Source: Ascarosepion bandense (taxonomy: Eukaryota; Mollusca; Cephalopoda; Sepiida; Sepiidae). Taken from it: a stretch of 64,000 nucleotides of DNA. The notes beneath the pieces were generated by a model. It made no database searches, had not been told where the DNA came from, and saw nothing but the letters and a program-made list of their open reading frames with translations. Location of the stretch: positions 1,224,501-1,288,500 of the forward strand of contig JBBBDQ010001293.1 of NCBI GenBank assembly GCA_037127315.1, read 5' to 3'. Positions 23,015 through 34,050 of this stretch are shown here, in pieces. The position numbers were made by a program, and so were the translations under genes. How positions within the stretch are numbered: position 1 is the stretch's first letter; every line of letters starts with the position of its first letter.

Positions 23015-23255
23015 GCTTACAGGCATATCATGTTGAAATATCAGTTCCCGTATGATTCCCGAAGTTAAGCAACGTCGAGCCTTGTCGGTACCTAGATAGC
23101 TGACCGCTTGGGAATACCAAATACTGTTAGTTTGTATGCGCAGGTGGTGTAATGAATAATGGCTCGGATACCCGAAATCTAATTTCAGTTAGGCTCGTTA
23201 TATTCACTTAGAGCAAATATCCGTGGCAAAATACAATACATGCGGAAAATTTAGG
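23015..23255 (+). mobile_element. S4 5S-tRNA chimeric SINE
   Basis: 5S-like part 23015-23131 ('gaagttaagcaacgtcgagc', 'ggtacctagatagctgaccg', 'cttgggaatacc'). A tRNA-like S1-type head follows ('gcgcaggtggtgtaatgaat') with a degraded B-box and the S1 body start. Truncated at family F. Confidence 0.82.
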
Positions 23256-23391
23256 TTCACTCTTCTTGTTATTTAATAAATACCTTAAATGAGATTTTTT
23301 TGTATTTTTAAAGTAAAATACAAAAATACAGTGTATTTGCTTTTATTTTGACAAAAAATAAGCACTTAACTATCAATGAATTTTCATACAA

Positions 23392-23596
23392 TTTAATTGG
23401 AGTAGATAGATCTATCTATCGCCCGGTTCACACTCCACCCATGTCTATTCAACAGGTTAAGAAGCTCATCCCTTTGTTCCCTGTTTAGGACGTGGTTTCC
23501 AGTTTTCTCTTTTCCAATCTTTTCACTATTATGTAGCCCCCTGCACATCAGTGGCGTTACCGCCTTGCTCGGGGTGATACGATTAAAAAAAAAAAA
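23392..23596 (+). mobile_element. J short element sharing the LINE-B 3' tail
   Basis: The 205-bp insert between 'catacaa' and 'caggatc' of family F. Unique front ('ggagtagatagatc', 'cactccacccatgtctattc') and a 3' tail 'gccccctgcacatcagtggc' through 'gctcggggtgatacgatt' plus A-run that matches LINE-B. No ORF on the sense strand. Probably a non-autonomous partner of LINE-B or a deleted LINE-B 3' end. Confidence 0.8.
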
Positions 23597-23639
23597 CAGG
23601 ATCATATATTTTTGTCATTATTCGTTTCATACACTTCAA

Positions 23640-23922
23640 AGCGTTGTGGTGCAATGGATATCGATTCGGAACGAGAAATCGGAGAGCCGCTTTCGAATTC
23701 CAGTTGAATTCCTCGCATTAGGAAAGGTTTTAATCCGCTTCCTCCCTCCAGTTATGGGTTAAATAATAGGATAGATTGGGTTCTCTATAGCCTTGGCTGG
23801 CAACCAGTCTACCGCAGAAAGCAATGGCAACCTACTGCGGGATAATCTTCTGCCTGGTCAGTCATGTCTTTTTCGAGATATAATCGCCCAAGCGTGCATC
23901 ACATATGGCACTTAATTGACTG
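23640..23922 (+). mobile_element. S1 SINE with exact ends and target-site duplication
   Basis: Flanked by a 9-bp direct repeat 'acacttcaa' (23631-23639 and 23923-23931). Family F at about 12995 has this sequence once, an empty site. Element length is 283 bp. It starts 'agcgttgtggtgcaatgg' and ends 'ttaattgactg'. Confidence 0.93.
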
Positions 23923-24072
23923 ACACTTCAATACAATTTTGACCTACTCTCTTCAAAATACATTTGTCCTGACGCCTGAGGCTGCAACAGCCCATTGCAC
24001 TAGAAGAGTGGACCAGTGATCGTCACCGATGCCAGGGCAAACGACGGTTGCGGGGACCAGGAAATAATCCTC

Positions 24073-24312
24073 TCCCCCTGCTATTGTTTAATGAGGAAGA
24101 CTTGTATTGCTAGTATTTACATTATTCGGACTATTGTCATCTTTGTTGCAATTAGTAGGATGTTTCGACCGTTGTAGGTTCCGGCCTTCTTCAAGTGATA
24201 AGAATTTCGAACCGAACCCTTTATTACAATCACTGAGGTATATCATCCTCATTCCTTGCGTAAAGCCTTGATAGGAAGTCATGAGTTATCTCTCTCTAAC
24301 CCTGCAAGTTAC
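24073..24312 (-). repeat. Hairpin-tailed repeat, possible retroelement end
   Basis: Minus strand: 'acttgaagaaggccggaacc' then 'tacaacggtcgaaacatcc', then 'gatgacaatagtcc'. Related sequence is at 25010-25215 and 26575-26785 (plus). Part of the block ('gaatttcgaaccgaaccct') repeats in the same orientation at 24632-24748. CGAAAC after a hairpin is common at Penelope-like ends, but the class is unproven. Confidence 0.6.
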
Positions 24313-24361
24313 TTGTTCACCACTGCAAAGCCTATCCAAGTGCTGACTGCGGAAGCGACCG

Positions 24362-24565
24362 CCTACCAGTCTTGTGTAAACTAAGGATAAAACTAAGGAG
24401 ATTAAAGAAACCTAATACAGTCTTAAGACTGCAGTACAATAGACTCGTAAATGACCCAAACGTGTTGGAAATGTATATGGAGACCGTGAAAACGAAATAC
24501 GAAGAACAAATTGGAAACGGAAACTCAAAATGGGATGCATTAAGAGTAGCCCTAGTAACATAATC
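24362..24565 (+). pseudogene. RTE-like LINE linker-region fragment
   Basis: The plus frame gives MCKLRIKLRRLKKPNTVLRL, QYNRLVNDPNVLEMYMETVK and KYEEQIGNGNSKWDALRVAL. This resembles the connector between the endonuclease and RT domains of RTE-type LINEs (KL-R...KLxxP, then FxxELRNRF, then W--K, from family knowledge). 63 codons, no catalytic domain. It lies between two direct copies of the hairpin-tailed repeat. Confidence 0.6.
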
Positions 24566-24631
24566 AAACGACATCTTTCCAAAGAAAAAAAAATACGTGG
24601 GAAGAAAACGAGTGAATCACCAATGAAATTC

Positions 24632-24745
24632 TTGACTTGAATTTCGAACCGAACCCTTTATTGCAATCACTGAGGTATATGAACTCCATTCCTTGCTTAG
24701 TAGAACCTCTTCTGATAGTCATGTGTTATCTCTCTCTAACCCTGT
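24632..24745 (-). repeat. Second copy of part of the hairpin-tailed repeat
   Basis: About 110 bp matching 24201-24312, directly repeated. Followed without gap by the 237-bp duplicate. Confidence 0.7.
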
Positions 24746-24982
24746 AAGCCTCGTGATATGGTGACGCACTATTGGAGTACTCTGGATTAATAATATTTAT
24801 GACGTGGCCCAAAATATGTGACTGAACCCGGAATTATCAACTGATGTAGGCTTCATTGAAGAAACCACTATTGTTCCGTAGCTTAGCTTATCGCACGGTT
24901 CCCCCTCATTCCCACTCCTTATGAACAGGAGTAGAGATTTATTCTTTGTTTTTTGTTTAGGATTAGATTTTCGGTACATTCT
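24746..24982. repeat. 237-bp duplicated segment, copy 2
   Basis: See 22604-22840. Both begin 'aagcctcgtgatatggtgac' and end 'ggtacattct'. Confidence 0.85.
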
Positions 24983-25009
24983 TCACTACTGCTGTAGCCT
25001 GATATTGAA

Positions 25010-25215
25010 CTCACAAATCTTTGGGCCAAGTCAAAGGAACTAACAAATATCTATATCCACTGGGCCATGTATCCTACAACGGCCGAAATGTCGTACAAAT
25101 GGCAAAAAAGATTAGGACAATAGTTCGAAAAATATAAATACTGTAAATACTAAGTCATCTCAGAAATATCGACAAATAGTAAAGACTTGTTTTGCTAAAA
25201 CATTAATATCTCAAA
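25010..25215 (+). repeat. Hairpin-tailed repeat, plus copy
   Basis: 'cctacaacggccgaaatgtc' and 'attaggacaatagttcg' align with 24073-24200 in reverse and with 26650-26780. Noncoding. Confidence 0.55.
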
Positions 25216-25474
25216 TGAAAATTCTTACAATGTAAAAATATTTCTCTCTTTAAATAACGTGTAAAGGGTTGATAAGCCGTAAAAAAGAATCAATCAATAA
25301 AAATCAATAGAAAGCGTTTGAAATCATTAAAGATAGACATAATATATCATATTTCACATAGACACACACATATATTTGTGTATTATATATAAACTATTTT
25401 TATTACTTCAAACATTTAAAATTTTTGGTAGAAACCCTTATGAGTATTTTTTTTGGCTACGACTATTTTTTCAT

Positions 25475-25821
25475 TTGTAATGAAATCTTTAATACCAATC
25501 CATGGTCCTAGAGCTTAGACTCTTTGGGCGTTGGCACGAAAGACTAAAATACAATAGTTGTTTCCAGTTAAAGCGAAACCGTACACTGAAAGAAAAATGA
25601 ATGGATGTAAGTCAAATTTTGATTTCCTGGTATCGATATCAAATAAGTTTTTTTTGTCGTAAACTGAATTATGAAGGCTAAATAAGTCCTCTGAGTAAAT
25701 AGTATCATGGCTGAGATTAAGAACTACAATTATACCTACTAAGGGCCAAACTCGAAGCAAAAACGTAAAAGTGCTGAAAGAAATACAGACAGATAAACAG
25801 ACACACACACAAACATCTTGC

Positions 25822-25875
<54 letters not shown>

Positions 25876-26183
25876 CAATTTTCTGCACTATTGTCAAAAC
25901 TGCAACCTTGAAACTTCTGAATATCGTTTCTTATGTCTTTGTCTGTGAGTGTATCAAATTTGATTAAAATTGGACCACTCCTTCTATAACCCGATTTTTT
26001 CGATTTTCGATATTTATCGGGCGGACCTCGACACAAAACCTGGCTAAGAACACTCGCAGACGCTTATAGTACAACTGTGTAGATTTTCAAGAAAATCGAT
26101 TCAGCCGTAACGGACACACACACAGAGAGACACACACACAGATACACACACACAGAGAAATTTCCATTTATAAATAAGTTTAG
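25475..26183 (+). repeat. Dispersed repeat X, 5'-truncated copy
   Basis: Begins within the family ('taatgaaatctttaatacc') and ends at the conserved 'taaataagtttag'. Internal (AT)n at 25826-25872 and CA tract near 26110-26155. 5' truncation with a conserved 3' end suggests target-primed insertion. Confidence 0.85.
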
Positions 26184-26380
26184 ATAATGCTTGGGTCATG
26201 ATTTCTACAGTGATTATTTTTTTGGAGGGCCTGTGTATGCTTAAAATTTATGATATATTTTGTTTAGTTCATTATTTCTAAAATAATTATTAATGCTTAC
26301 TGGATGTAAATCGTTTATGTCAGTAATTATCTTTAAATACATTATTTGTATATCTATTATTTTATTCATATATATACAGG

Positions 26381-27165
26381 ATGTCACAAAAACTTGGGAT
26401 AATTAAAAACATGCATATCTCAGCAATTGCAGGTCCCAGTCAAACGAAATTAAATAGACTTCAAGGACATGTGACCCAGCGGATAAAAGAGTTCAATAAT
26501 TGTGAATTCCTGGCTACAGAAGTGGTGAACAAATAACTTAGAGAGATGAGTTAAATGTAGATAATTAAGACATCCGGAAGTATCATAGTTCATGGAACGA
26601 GAACAATACACCCAGCGAAAGAAATAAAGGGTTCGGTTCAAAATTCCTAATCGCCTGACAAAGGTAGGAAGGTACAACGGCCAAAACGTCGTGAATATGA
26701 CAATAAAGATGAGGACAACAATTCGAACCATGTAAATACCACCTCATCTCAAAAGTATAAACAACTAGTCTTCCTGTTGAACAATAAAAAGATTATTTAT
26801 ACAATTTTTAACAAGAAATTCAAAAGATGTAAACTTTATAACCAATTTCACAAAGCTTCACAAATGTTTAATATGCGCACCATCTGTGACACGACCCAAA
26901 TTAAGTTGGTAGTCTAGCTTCTGCCAAACACGCTGTGGCACGCCTTGCGTAACATTTTTAGCGTCTCGGTAATTCTTTGCTTAAGTTCCTCTCGGCTTGC
27001 AGAAAGAGAGAGGATATAAACCCACCCTTTCACTTATCGCCATAGTAAAAAAATCACAAGGTGTCAAGTCAGATGAATTATTTCAACAGCGCATTATCAA
27101 TGGCACACCGAATCGATCTTCCTGGTAGAGAAGACCGCAAAATCAACTTTGTTAAGATTTTAAAT
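26381..27165 (-). pseudogene. Tc1/mariner-superfamily transposase remnant
   Basis: Minus-strand pieces include SSDLTPCDFFTMA (equivalent of SPDLTPCDFFLWG, around the last catalytic aspartate) and QGVPQRVWQKLDYQLNLGRV followed by TDGAHIKHL and a stop. That is a typical C-terminus of one mariner-type family. Earlier domains are missing and frames are broken. The end at 26381 ('caggatgtcacaaaaacttg') looks like the terminal inverted repeat, and TA sits next to it. About 200-290 bp of another repeat (near 26500-26785) interrupts the 3' UTR. Inactive. Confidence 0.82.
26575..26785 (+). repeat. Hairpin-tailed repeat inside the transposon remnant
   Basis: Carries 'gggttcggttcaaaattcc', 'gtacaacggccaaaacgtcg' and 'gatgaggacaacaattcg', matching 24073-24220 in reverse. 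It separates the transposase C-terminus from its terminal repeat. Confidence 0.6.
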
Positions 27166-27224
27166 TATTTGAGCGAGAATTGGTTATGTTATTAGATTAC
27201 AAAATGATCTCAATTTTCGAAGGA

Positions 27225-27519
27225 TCAGTGTGTTAAGTGCCATACGTAATACATGCTTTACGCGATCATGTCTCGAAAGACACATGACTGACTTGGCAGA
27301 AGATTATCCCGTAGTATGTTCCCGTTGCTTTCTGCGGTGGCCTGGTTGCCAGCCAAGGCAATCTGTCCTATTATTTAATCCATAACTGGAGGGAAGAGAC
27401 GGATTAATACCTTTCCAAAGGGTATTTGTGCGTAAGTGAATGCAAAGAGTTCAACTGAAAGTCCAACTCGGCACCCCGATCTCTCGTTCCGAGTCGATAT
27501 CCACTGCACCACAACGCAC
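27225..27519 (-). mobile_element. S1 SINE
   Basis: Minus-oriented full-length copy: tail 'gttaagtgccatacgtaata', body complement 'ttatttaatccataactgg', head complement 'ccactgcaccacaacgcaca'. Confidence 0.88.
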
Positions 27520-27659
27520 ATCTTCGTGGTTTTCGACTCTGCGGCGTGGTTTACGGGGAATTTTTACCCTAGCGCATGCGATCGGGATGCTCCATTGTAA
27601 AAATCAGCTTTGTACCACATTCCGCCTTTCTGGCGAGACTCGGGTAAATACCGCGTCAG

Positions 27660-27972
27660 ATGTCAGTCAGTTAAGCGCCATACGTGATACACCGTTTGGG
27701 CGATCATGTCTCTTTCGAGACATGACTGACTAGGCAGAAGATTATCCCGCAGTAGGTTGCCATTGCTTTCTGTGGTACACTAGTTGCCAGCAAACGGCCA
27801 TAGAACCCAATCTGTCTTATAATTTAACCTATAACTGGAGGGAAGAGACGGATTAATACCTTTCTCAAGGGTATTTGTGCGCAAGTGAATGCAAAGAATT
27901 CAACTGGAATTCGAACTCGGCTCACCCGATTTGTCGTTCCGAGTCGATAACCACTGCACCACAACGCACATC
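27660..27972 (-). mobile_element. S1 SINE, well preserved
   Basis: Minus-oriented full length, from 'gtcagtcagttaagcgccat' to 'ccactgcaccacaacgcaca'. It lies 140 bp from the previous copy in the same orientation. Confidence 0.9.
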
Positions 27973-28026
27973 CGCACCAGATGTAGACTGTTGAAATTTC
28001 TTAATCGGTATAATAACGAAAGACGA

Positions 28027-28600
28027 TTTAAAGAATTTTACACTCACATTACTTGCTGTAGAAAAACAAAAAAGCATTGAGAAACCGATTTAACGAGCTA
28101 ATGTAATTGTATGGTAGAACAAGATAATGAGAAAAGAGGGCTTGGAAAATTTGACAAGCACAGTACATACTGAAATCTATAGGGGCAGAGGGAAACAATG
28201 AGTTACCCACTTGATGAGGTTATGTAAATAGATGCCAGAAAAAGACAATTAGGGAAGAGGGCTAAGAGAATTTGACACTCACAGAACCTACTAAAAACGA
28301 GAGATACAGAAGGTAACAATTAGGAACCTACCTAATGAGCTTGTGTAAATGGATGCTAAAGAGGAAAGAAAACTTGGAGGATTTGACATTCACATAGCCT
28401 ACTGACGTCAAGAGGAGCAAAGCAAAACAATGAGTAACCTAACGAGCTGGTGAAAACAGTCGGCGGAACAAGACAATGGAGAAAGAGAGCAATGTGAATT
28501 TGACACTCACAGGACATTCTGAAGAAAGACAGAGAAAAACAGCGAGAAACAGATTGAACGACATTGTGTAGGTGGGTGGCAGAAAAGTATTGGAAGGAAT
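28027..28600. repeat. Tandem array, unit about 116 bp, five copies
   Basis: The motif 'gaatttgacactcacag' recurs near 28035, 28150, 28269, 28384 and 28499 with variants. Each is followed by GA-rich sequence, then 'taacgagct' and 'gacaatgagaaaagag'-like segments. Units are 15-30% diverged. Noncoding, class unknown. Confidence 0.85.
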
Positions 28601-28739
28601 AAAAAAAAATCATTGCTAAATGTTACAATGAAAAGGAAGTTGTCGAGAGTCATTGATATGTCAAGAAAAAGAAGTCGATGATTCACCTGTCTATGCTGAT
28701 TACCTTTTCGTTAGTCACACACCTAACACTTCCTAAAAA

Positions 28740-29190
28740 TTGATTTTCAAAGCGTAGCTTAAGTGTGAAAAAGGGCCGGAAATATGGGGTACTCAGCGAA
28801 CATCGAGCTCACTCAATAAGTCAGTTAAGTGCCATGGGCGATCATGTCTCGAAAGAGATATGACAGTCTGAGCAGGAGATGATCTTGCTCTAGGTTACCA
28901 TTGCTTTTTTGCAGTAGACTGGTTGCCAGCCAAGTCTATAGAACCTAACCTGACCTATAATTTGACTCATAACTGGAGGGAAGAGACGGATTAATATCTT
29001 TCCCAATGGTATTTGTGCGTAAGTGAATGCAAGGAATTTAACTGGAATTCGAACTCGGCGCCCGGATCTCTCGTTATAATATCAATATCCACTGCACCAC
29101 AATGCACACCAGCACCACATACTCAGTCTTAATTCTTCTCGCAAGACAAGCTTGTTAATTGTTACACCATGTCGAGGTGTCCTCAATGCT
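28740..29190 (-). mobile_element. S3 tRNA-derived SINE split by a nested S1 SINE
   Basis: Left S3 part 28740-28814 and right S3 part 29111-29190 are continuous when aligned to the S3 copies at 55741-55887 and 56456-56597. Between them lies an S1 in minus orientation. A short 'actca' on both sides may be the target duplication. Confidence 0.8.
28815..29110 (-). mobile_element. S1 SINE nested in S3
   Basis: From 'gtcagttaagtgccatgggc' to 'ccactgcaccacaatgcac', full length with moderate decay. It must be younger than the S3 host. Confidence 0.85.
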
Positions 29191-29754
29191 TCCTGAGAAA
29201 AATCTTAAATGTAACATTATTCGATTTTTATTCTCCATAAAGTAAAGCAACATGGTGCCAATAATTCTAGCCAACAGACTAAGTCTGACGGTTGATACAG
29301 ATCAAGATTAAAGGCTAGTCACGCAAACTACGCAATGCTTAATGGATAACATGCAGATTAAAACTCGCGACTCAATCGAACCAGATTAATACTATATCTA
29401 CCGTTATCCGTATAAAACAGGTTTGCCTTATATGCAAAATATTTATTTCGTATTTCGAAAGACAATAATGCACCGCACAGACAAGTGGATAACATTGGAA
29501 TAAGGTTAGTGTTCAATAGTTCAATATCATCGTTGTAGTATTGTAATGTAGATACCAACTTAACTTAGGTTCCTCTTGCACAGAGCTAATCTAGTGCAGC
29601 CAATAGAAAGGAATCTTAAGGAAAGACACGTTCAAATGACACATATACCCCTAGAAAATCACCACACTAATGGGAAGATACATTAAAGATACACCAAAGA
29701 TACTTGCAATGCTAATGACATTTGTTTTATGTTATTTTTATAAATCATTTTTCA
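29191..29754. other. No recognised feature
   Basis: AT-rich. No homology or convincing ORF. Confidence 0.4.
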
Positions 29755-30440
29755 TAAGATACACGTCCTGGGTATGACGGTAAACTGCATCCGGCAGCAA
29801 AGCCTCTGATTGGGAGGTTGTGAGGAGTATGCAACCACCTCTTAATTGCTGTTGTTCCCAGGTCCATCCTGACCCAGAGTGGTAGCACCTGTTAGGGTTC
29901 CAGCGATGGGCAGATAGTTAACACCCAAACTGGGATCAAAACACTATAAAAGTATTAAAACAGTCTTTTATAGAAATATACATATCAAAATAAAATTTTA
30001 TTGAAAAATATACATTTTTGAAGGAAAAATATTACCATCAATACATTTTTGAAAGAAAAAGAATTATTGCCTTAATACATTTTTGAAGGAAAAATATTAC
30101 CATCAATACATTTTTGAAAGAAAAAGAATTATTGCCTTAATACATTTTTGAAGGAAAAATATTACCATCAATACATTTTTGAAAGAAAAAGAATTATTGC
30201 CTTAATACATTTTTGAAGGAAAAAATTATTACCAGCAATAAATTTCGAATACAAAATTAGAAGACATCTTCAGTTTTCTAAAATATAAAAAAAAATGAGT
30301 AAACTTTTTTCATCAAAATCTGACTAAATCTAACTTCTCACTATAACCGAACGTTAAAAAAACTACCCTAAAAACCTACCTTTTTGGCATTCAATAACCC
30401 ACAGAGGTGTTGATATGCCATTAAACAAAACTCAAACTCA
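29755..30440 (-). repeat. Dispersed repeat Z, long copy
   Basis: Reverse of 10219-10735: 'cctgggtatgacggtaaact' at one end and 'acagaggtgttgatatgcc' at the other. Internal tandem array 30010-30240, three units of about 70 bp ('acatttttgaaggaaaaata' alternating with 'ttgaaagaaaaagaattatt'). Confidence 0.85.
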
Positions 30441-30651
30441 AACTCATAAGAAACAGTTGTATTTCACTATAAATTTTCAATTGAACTTTTATTTGGCCAG
30501 TATAAAATTATTGAATAATAAATTGTTACATATAAATTCCTATCACACGAAATTACCAAATTGATTTGAATCAGCATTGCGGCCCGCTAGTTAATAATCT
30601 GTTCACAGGTTACATTGTCTCCTAGTTAGGAAACCCAACATCGCCTCAACT

Positions 30652-30890
30652 GACGGTCAGTTCACGTTGAAATACCGGTTCCTGTAAATCACTAAATTTA
30701 TGGAACATCAAGCTTTGTCAGTATCTTGATAGGCAACAACTGTAAACCCGGATGTGCGAGTGATGTAATTGAACTCCTAGAACCGAGTTCTAATTCCAGT
30801 TCGGTTCTTTATCTTCACTTCTGCGCAAAAACTCTTGGCAAAGATATGAATCAACCTCTTCTTACCTCTATGGGTTAATTAGTAAGAACT
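30652..30890 (+). mobile_element. S4 5S-tRNA chimeric SINE
   Basis: 5S-like 30652-30750 ('cacgttgaaataccggttcc', 'gtcagtatcttgatagg'). The tRNA-like head follows ('gatgtgcgagtgatgtaatt') with B-box-like 'gagttctaattccag', then the S1 body ('atgggttaattag'). Strongly diverged. Confidence 0.75.
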
Positions 30891-31214
30891 GCATCATTAA
30901 ATCCATTAATATCTCAAAAGAAATAAAAATAAAAATGCGTATTAAATATTTAGATTTCAGTATTAAATATCCCATAGTATTTGATAACAAAAAAACAAAA
31001 AAAAAAAAAACATCGTCCAGCAATTTCATTGGACAATCTTGTGGAGTATTAATTTATGGATAATTACATGAACCCCTAAAGAAATAGCGACAATAATTAC
31101 TTTAGAGCACGCTTTTTAAACATGAGAGTAAAATCAGGCTGAAAAGAGAGTACTGTTCCCATATTTGTGTAGATCCTCACTCTATAATTTTGATTGAGTT
31201 CCAAGGCGTCTCCG
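30891..31214. other. No recognised feature
   Basis: AT-rich with an A-run near 30998. Nothing assigned. Confidence 0.4.
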
Positions 31215-31612
31215 CCCTTCTTAGGGAATAAATATTTTCCACACTACCACCTCTCTTTCACAAGCGAGATTCTGTGAGTGTCTCACTGCTCTATCGCTAC
31301 GTGCATGGAAATTGCTCGGACGCACTACACTCTTTGGCTCCGCCAGGTTTAACCCACCATCCCGCTCATATAATCGCAAACCACGTACATTACCTCCGTA
31401 TTCCATCGGAGAGAAGCAAATTTCACTCAACTACTTCCTGCCAACCACTGCCCTGCGGAACAGACTCCCTAACATGTTACCCGATTAATCTTAACCTGTT
31501 CAAGTCAAGATTTAAATATTACCATTCTCTCCTATCCATAAAAAATACACTTAATGTAATCCTCTACCACGAATGACCCCTGGGCATTGTACAGGATGAA
31601 CCTTATTATAAA
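31215..31612 (+). pseudogene. CR1/jockey-group LINE C-terminal fragment, second subfamily
   Basis: The plus frame 31274-31576 gives MSVSLLYRYVHGNCSDALHS and LAPPGL, and later KFHSTTSCQPLPCGTDSLTC and NLNLFKSRFKYY. These correspond to ASLCLFYKYFHGFCSDELKS and LMPP, then FLSRTSRLWNSLP and FKSKVNTHL in LINE-B. Only the last ~100 codons and a tail ('cattgtacaggatgaacc' plus A-run) remain. The tail differs from the main LINE-B tail, so it is a separate subfamily. A related tail sits near 56800-56840. Confidence 0.82.
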
Positions 31613-31689
31613 AAAAGTTAACTATTCTTGAAATCTTTTGTCTGTGTGACCATTTGTTATTTGGTCGTTTACTTCGTTTGCTTTTCTGA

Positions 31690-31940
31690 ATTTCTTCGTT
31701 GAATTCGTTACATTCACTTCTGCGTAAATACCCTTAGGAAAGGTATTAATACGTCGCTTCTCTCTCCAGCTGTGGATTAAATAGCAGAACATATTAGGTT
31801 TTATAGCCTTAGCTAGCAACCTGTCTACTGCAGAAAGTAATAGTAACCTGATACGGGGAAATTTCCTTCCCAGTCAGTAATGTTTCTTTCGAGACATGAT
31901 CACCCAAAGCGTGACTCACGTATGGCACTTAACTGACAGA
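31690..31940 (+). mobile_element. S1 SINE lacking a clear head
   Basis: Starts within the family ('gttgaattcgttacattcac') and ends 'gtatggcacttaactgac'. It lies directly after the LINE tail. Confidence 0.8.
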
Positions 31941-31944
31941 TTTT

Positions 31945-32460
31945 TACTATGGGAAAGCCCTTAATACATGACGCGTCGGGAAGTTCGAATCCGGAGGGTA
32001 ACAAATGGATTCGGCTAATGACTTTATGCATAGACAGCCGGATGAGAAGCAATACTAGGGAAGGGTAATATCGTTTATCAATAAATGAACAAGCAAAGAA
32101 TGAGTCAGAATCGAGACGCAGACCAAGTTCAGAAGAGGAAGCAAACAAAGTGCCGATCGGATTTTTTCGGGTCAATAAGTAATGATCACACCACGTATAC
32201 GTCGTGACAATTAGAACACACACTCATACAAGGTTATATAGTATTATATAACCAACTTACCTGCATAGACATATAATTCAGTAATATATATGTATATATG
32301 CTTTGAGGAAAAAATTGCAATAATCAAATATTGAAATCCCAATGAACTAATTAAACCCGAGGAATGAACACATTTTCAAATGCAGACACAAAAATATATA
32401 TGAATTCCATAACAAAATGGAAGTTACACTTAAAAGTTTGATTCGGGATATATAAATAGA
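31945..32460. other. No recognised feature
   Basis: No homology recognised. AT-rich towards the right. Confidence 0.4.
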
Positions 32461-32462
32461 AA

Positions 32463-32480
32463 TATATATATATATACTTT

Positions 32481-32521
<41 letters not shown>

Positions 32522-32525
32522 TTCA

Positions 32526-32567
<42 letters not shown>

Positions 32568-32801
32568 ACATGCTGTGTGGATATAGAATAATCCAAAAGA
32601 ATATCCTGTACATACAGTGGTAGGATAACTCTCTAAAAAGCTCTAAACATATATGCATATAAATACATATACAGCAAATATGAGAAAATTTAAGGCAGAT
32701 ACGTTATTCCATGGAGAATCGGAAGTTCACAATTTTCAATTTTAAACGATTCACCATTCGAAATTCAACCATGAAATCTTTATAATTTTTGCCTTGAATT
32801 T

Positions 32802-32843
<42 letters not shown>

Positions 32844-32903
32844 GTATTTCTCCATCAATATATATATCTATATATATTTCCTGTATATATATATATATAT
32901 ATT

Positions 32904-32941
<38 letters not shown>

Positions 32942-32956
32942 GTATTCCTATATATT

Positions 32957-32995
<39 letters not shown>

Positions 32996-33004
32996 CTATA
33001 ATCA

Positions 33005-33060
<56 letters not shown>
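32463..33060. repeat. Cluster of (TA)n microsatellites
   Basis: Multiple long TA runs (32484-32520, 32532-32564, 32805-32837, 32890-33058) broken by short AT-rich spacers. The 88-codon IY-rich frame across it is spurious. Confidence 0.95.
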
Positions 33061-33473
33061 CTTCATATTCATGCGAACCACTGCAAATAAATTACTAACC
33101 GTTTGGTGAAAGAAAGCAAGAAATTGTTTCAATTAATTTGAGCAAATGTGTATCTAGTGCATATATTTGCATTTCTTCATTGTGATATTATATAAGGTAT
33201 TCTTTTTTTAAATTTCGATTTTGAAGTAACATTGCAAATTTTATTTTTCTATCTCCATTTTGAGAAAAGTTATGATCGTTTATTTAGTAATTAATGTCGG
33301 TCTGGGCACTTGATTATAGCTATATTCTCCTCCAGACAGCGTTTACAATTGTTGCATTCATTGTTGTAGGCTGATGCAATATCAATTGTTATGTTCTATC
33401 GACATATTTCCTGTTCTTTTATTATTCTTGCTGCTTAATTAATCTTTTCGTTTCCTCATTTTACTTTCCCACT

Positions 33474-33535
33474 CAGTAGACCCTTGCGTTTTATTGCCAT
33501 TCATGCCTTGCTTCGGGTGAAATGATTCAACAATT
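33474..33535 (+). mobile_element. LINE-B 3'-tail fragment, decayed
   Basis: 'tgccattcatgccttgcttc' then 'gggtgaaatgattcaac' resembles the LINE-B/J tail. Only about 60 bp. Confidence 0.5.
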
Positions 33536-33584
33536 CATTTCAGAACGTAGGCGATAATAGCTTTTCATAATTTTCCTTTTAATA

Positions 33585-34050
33585 TATTGGAATTTCCATG
33601 ACTGGTTTTTACCTGACGTTCACAACGTTTGTATGATACAGAATAGTCTTTCAGAAATTATTATAACTGGTTTTTCTTGACTCTCTCTACATTATAGTAT
33701 TCAGTCTACATTTATAGGGATTTACAATAGTCCTATAATTTCCATGACTGGTTTTTACCTGACGTTCACAACGTTTGTATGATATAGAATAGTCTTTCAG
33801 AAATTATTATAACTGGTTTTTCTTGACTCTCTCTACATTATAGGATTCAGTCTACATTTATAGGGATTTACAATAGTCCTATAATTTCCATGACTGGTTT
33901 TTTACCTGACGTTCACAACGTTTGTATGATACAGAATAGTCTTTCAGAAATTATTATAACTGGTTTTTCTTGACTCTCTCTACATTATAGGATTCAGTCT
34001 ACATTTATAGGGATTTACAATAGTCCTATAATTACCATGACTGGTTTCTC
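33585..34050. repeat. Tandem repeat, unit about 147 bp, three copies
   Basis: Starts at 'aatttccatgactgg' near 33591, 33737 and 33884. Units are nearly identical ('cctgacgttcacaacgtttg', 'ctctctctacattatagg'). It merges into the next array through shared 'actggttt' sub-motifs. Confidence 0.93.

Larger units (their letters stand above)
23256..24070 (+). repeat. Dispersed repeat F, split by two nested insertions
   Basis: Three F segments (23256-23391, 23597-23639, 23923-24070) line up in order with the uninterrupted copy at 12785-13140. The intervening parts are a J short element and an S1 SINE. Confidence 0.88.

Noticed and set aside
24165..24210. Hammerhead in the hairpin-tailed repeat
   Set aside because: CGAAAC and a hairpin exist, but the CUGAUGA core is replaced by UGAAGAA, so it does not meet the consensus.
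32794..33060. IY-repeat open frame
   Set aside because: Pure translation of TA microsatellite.
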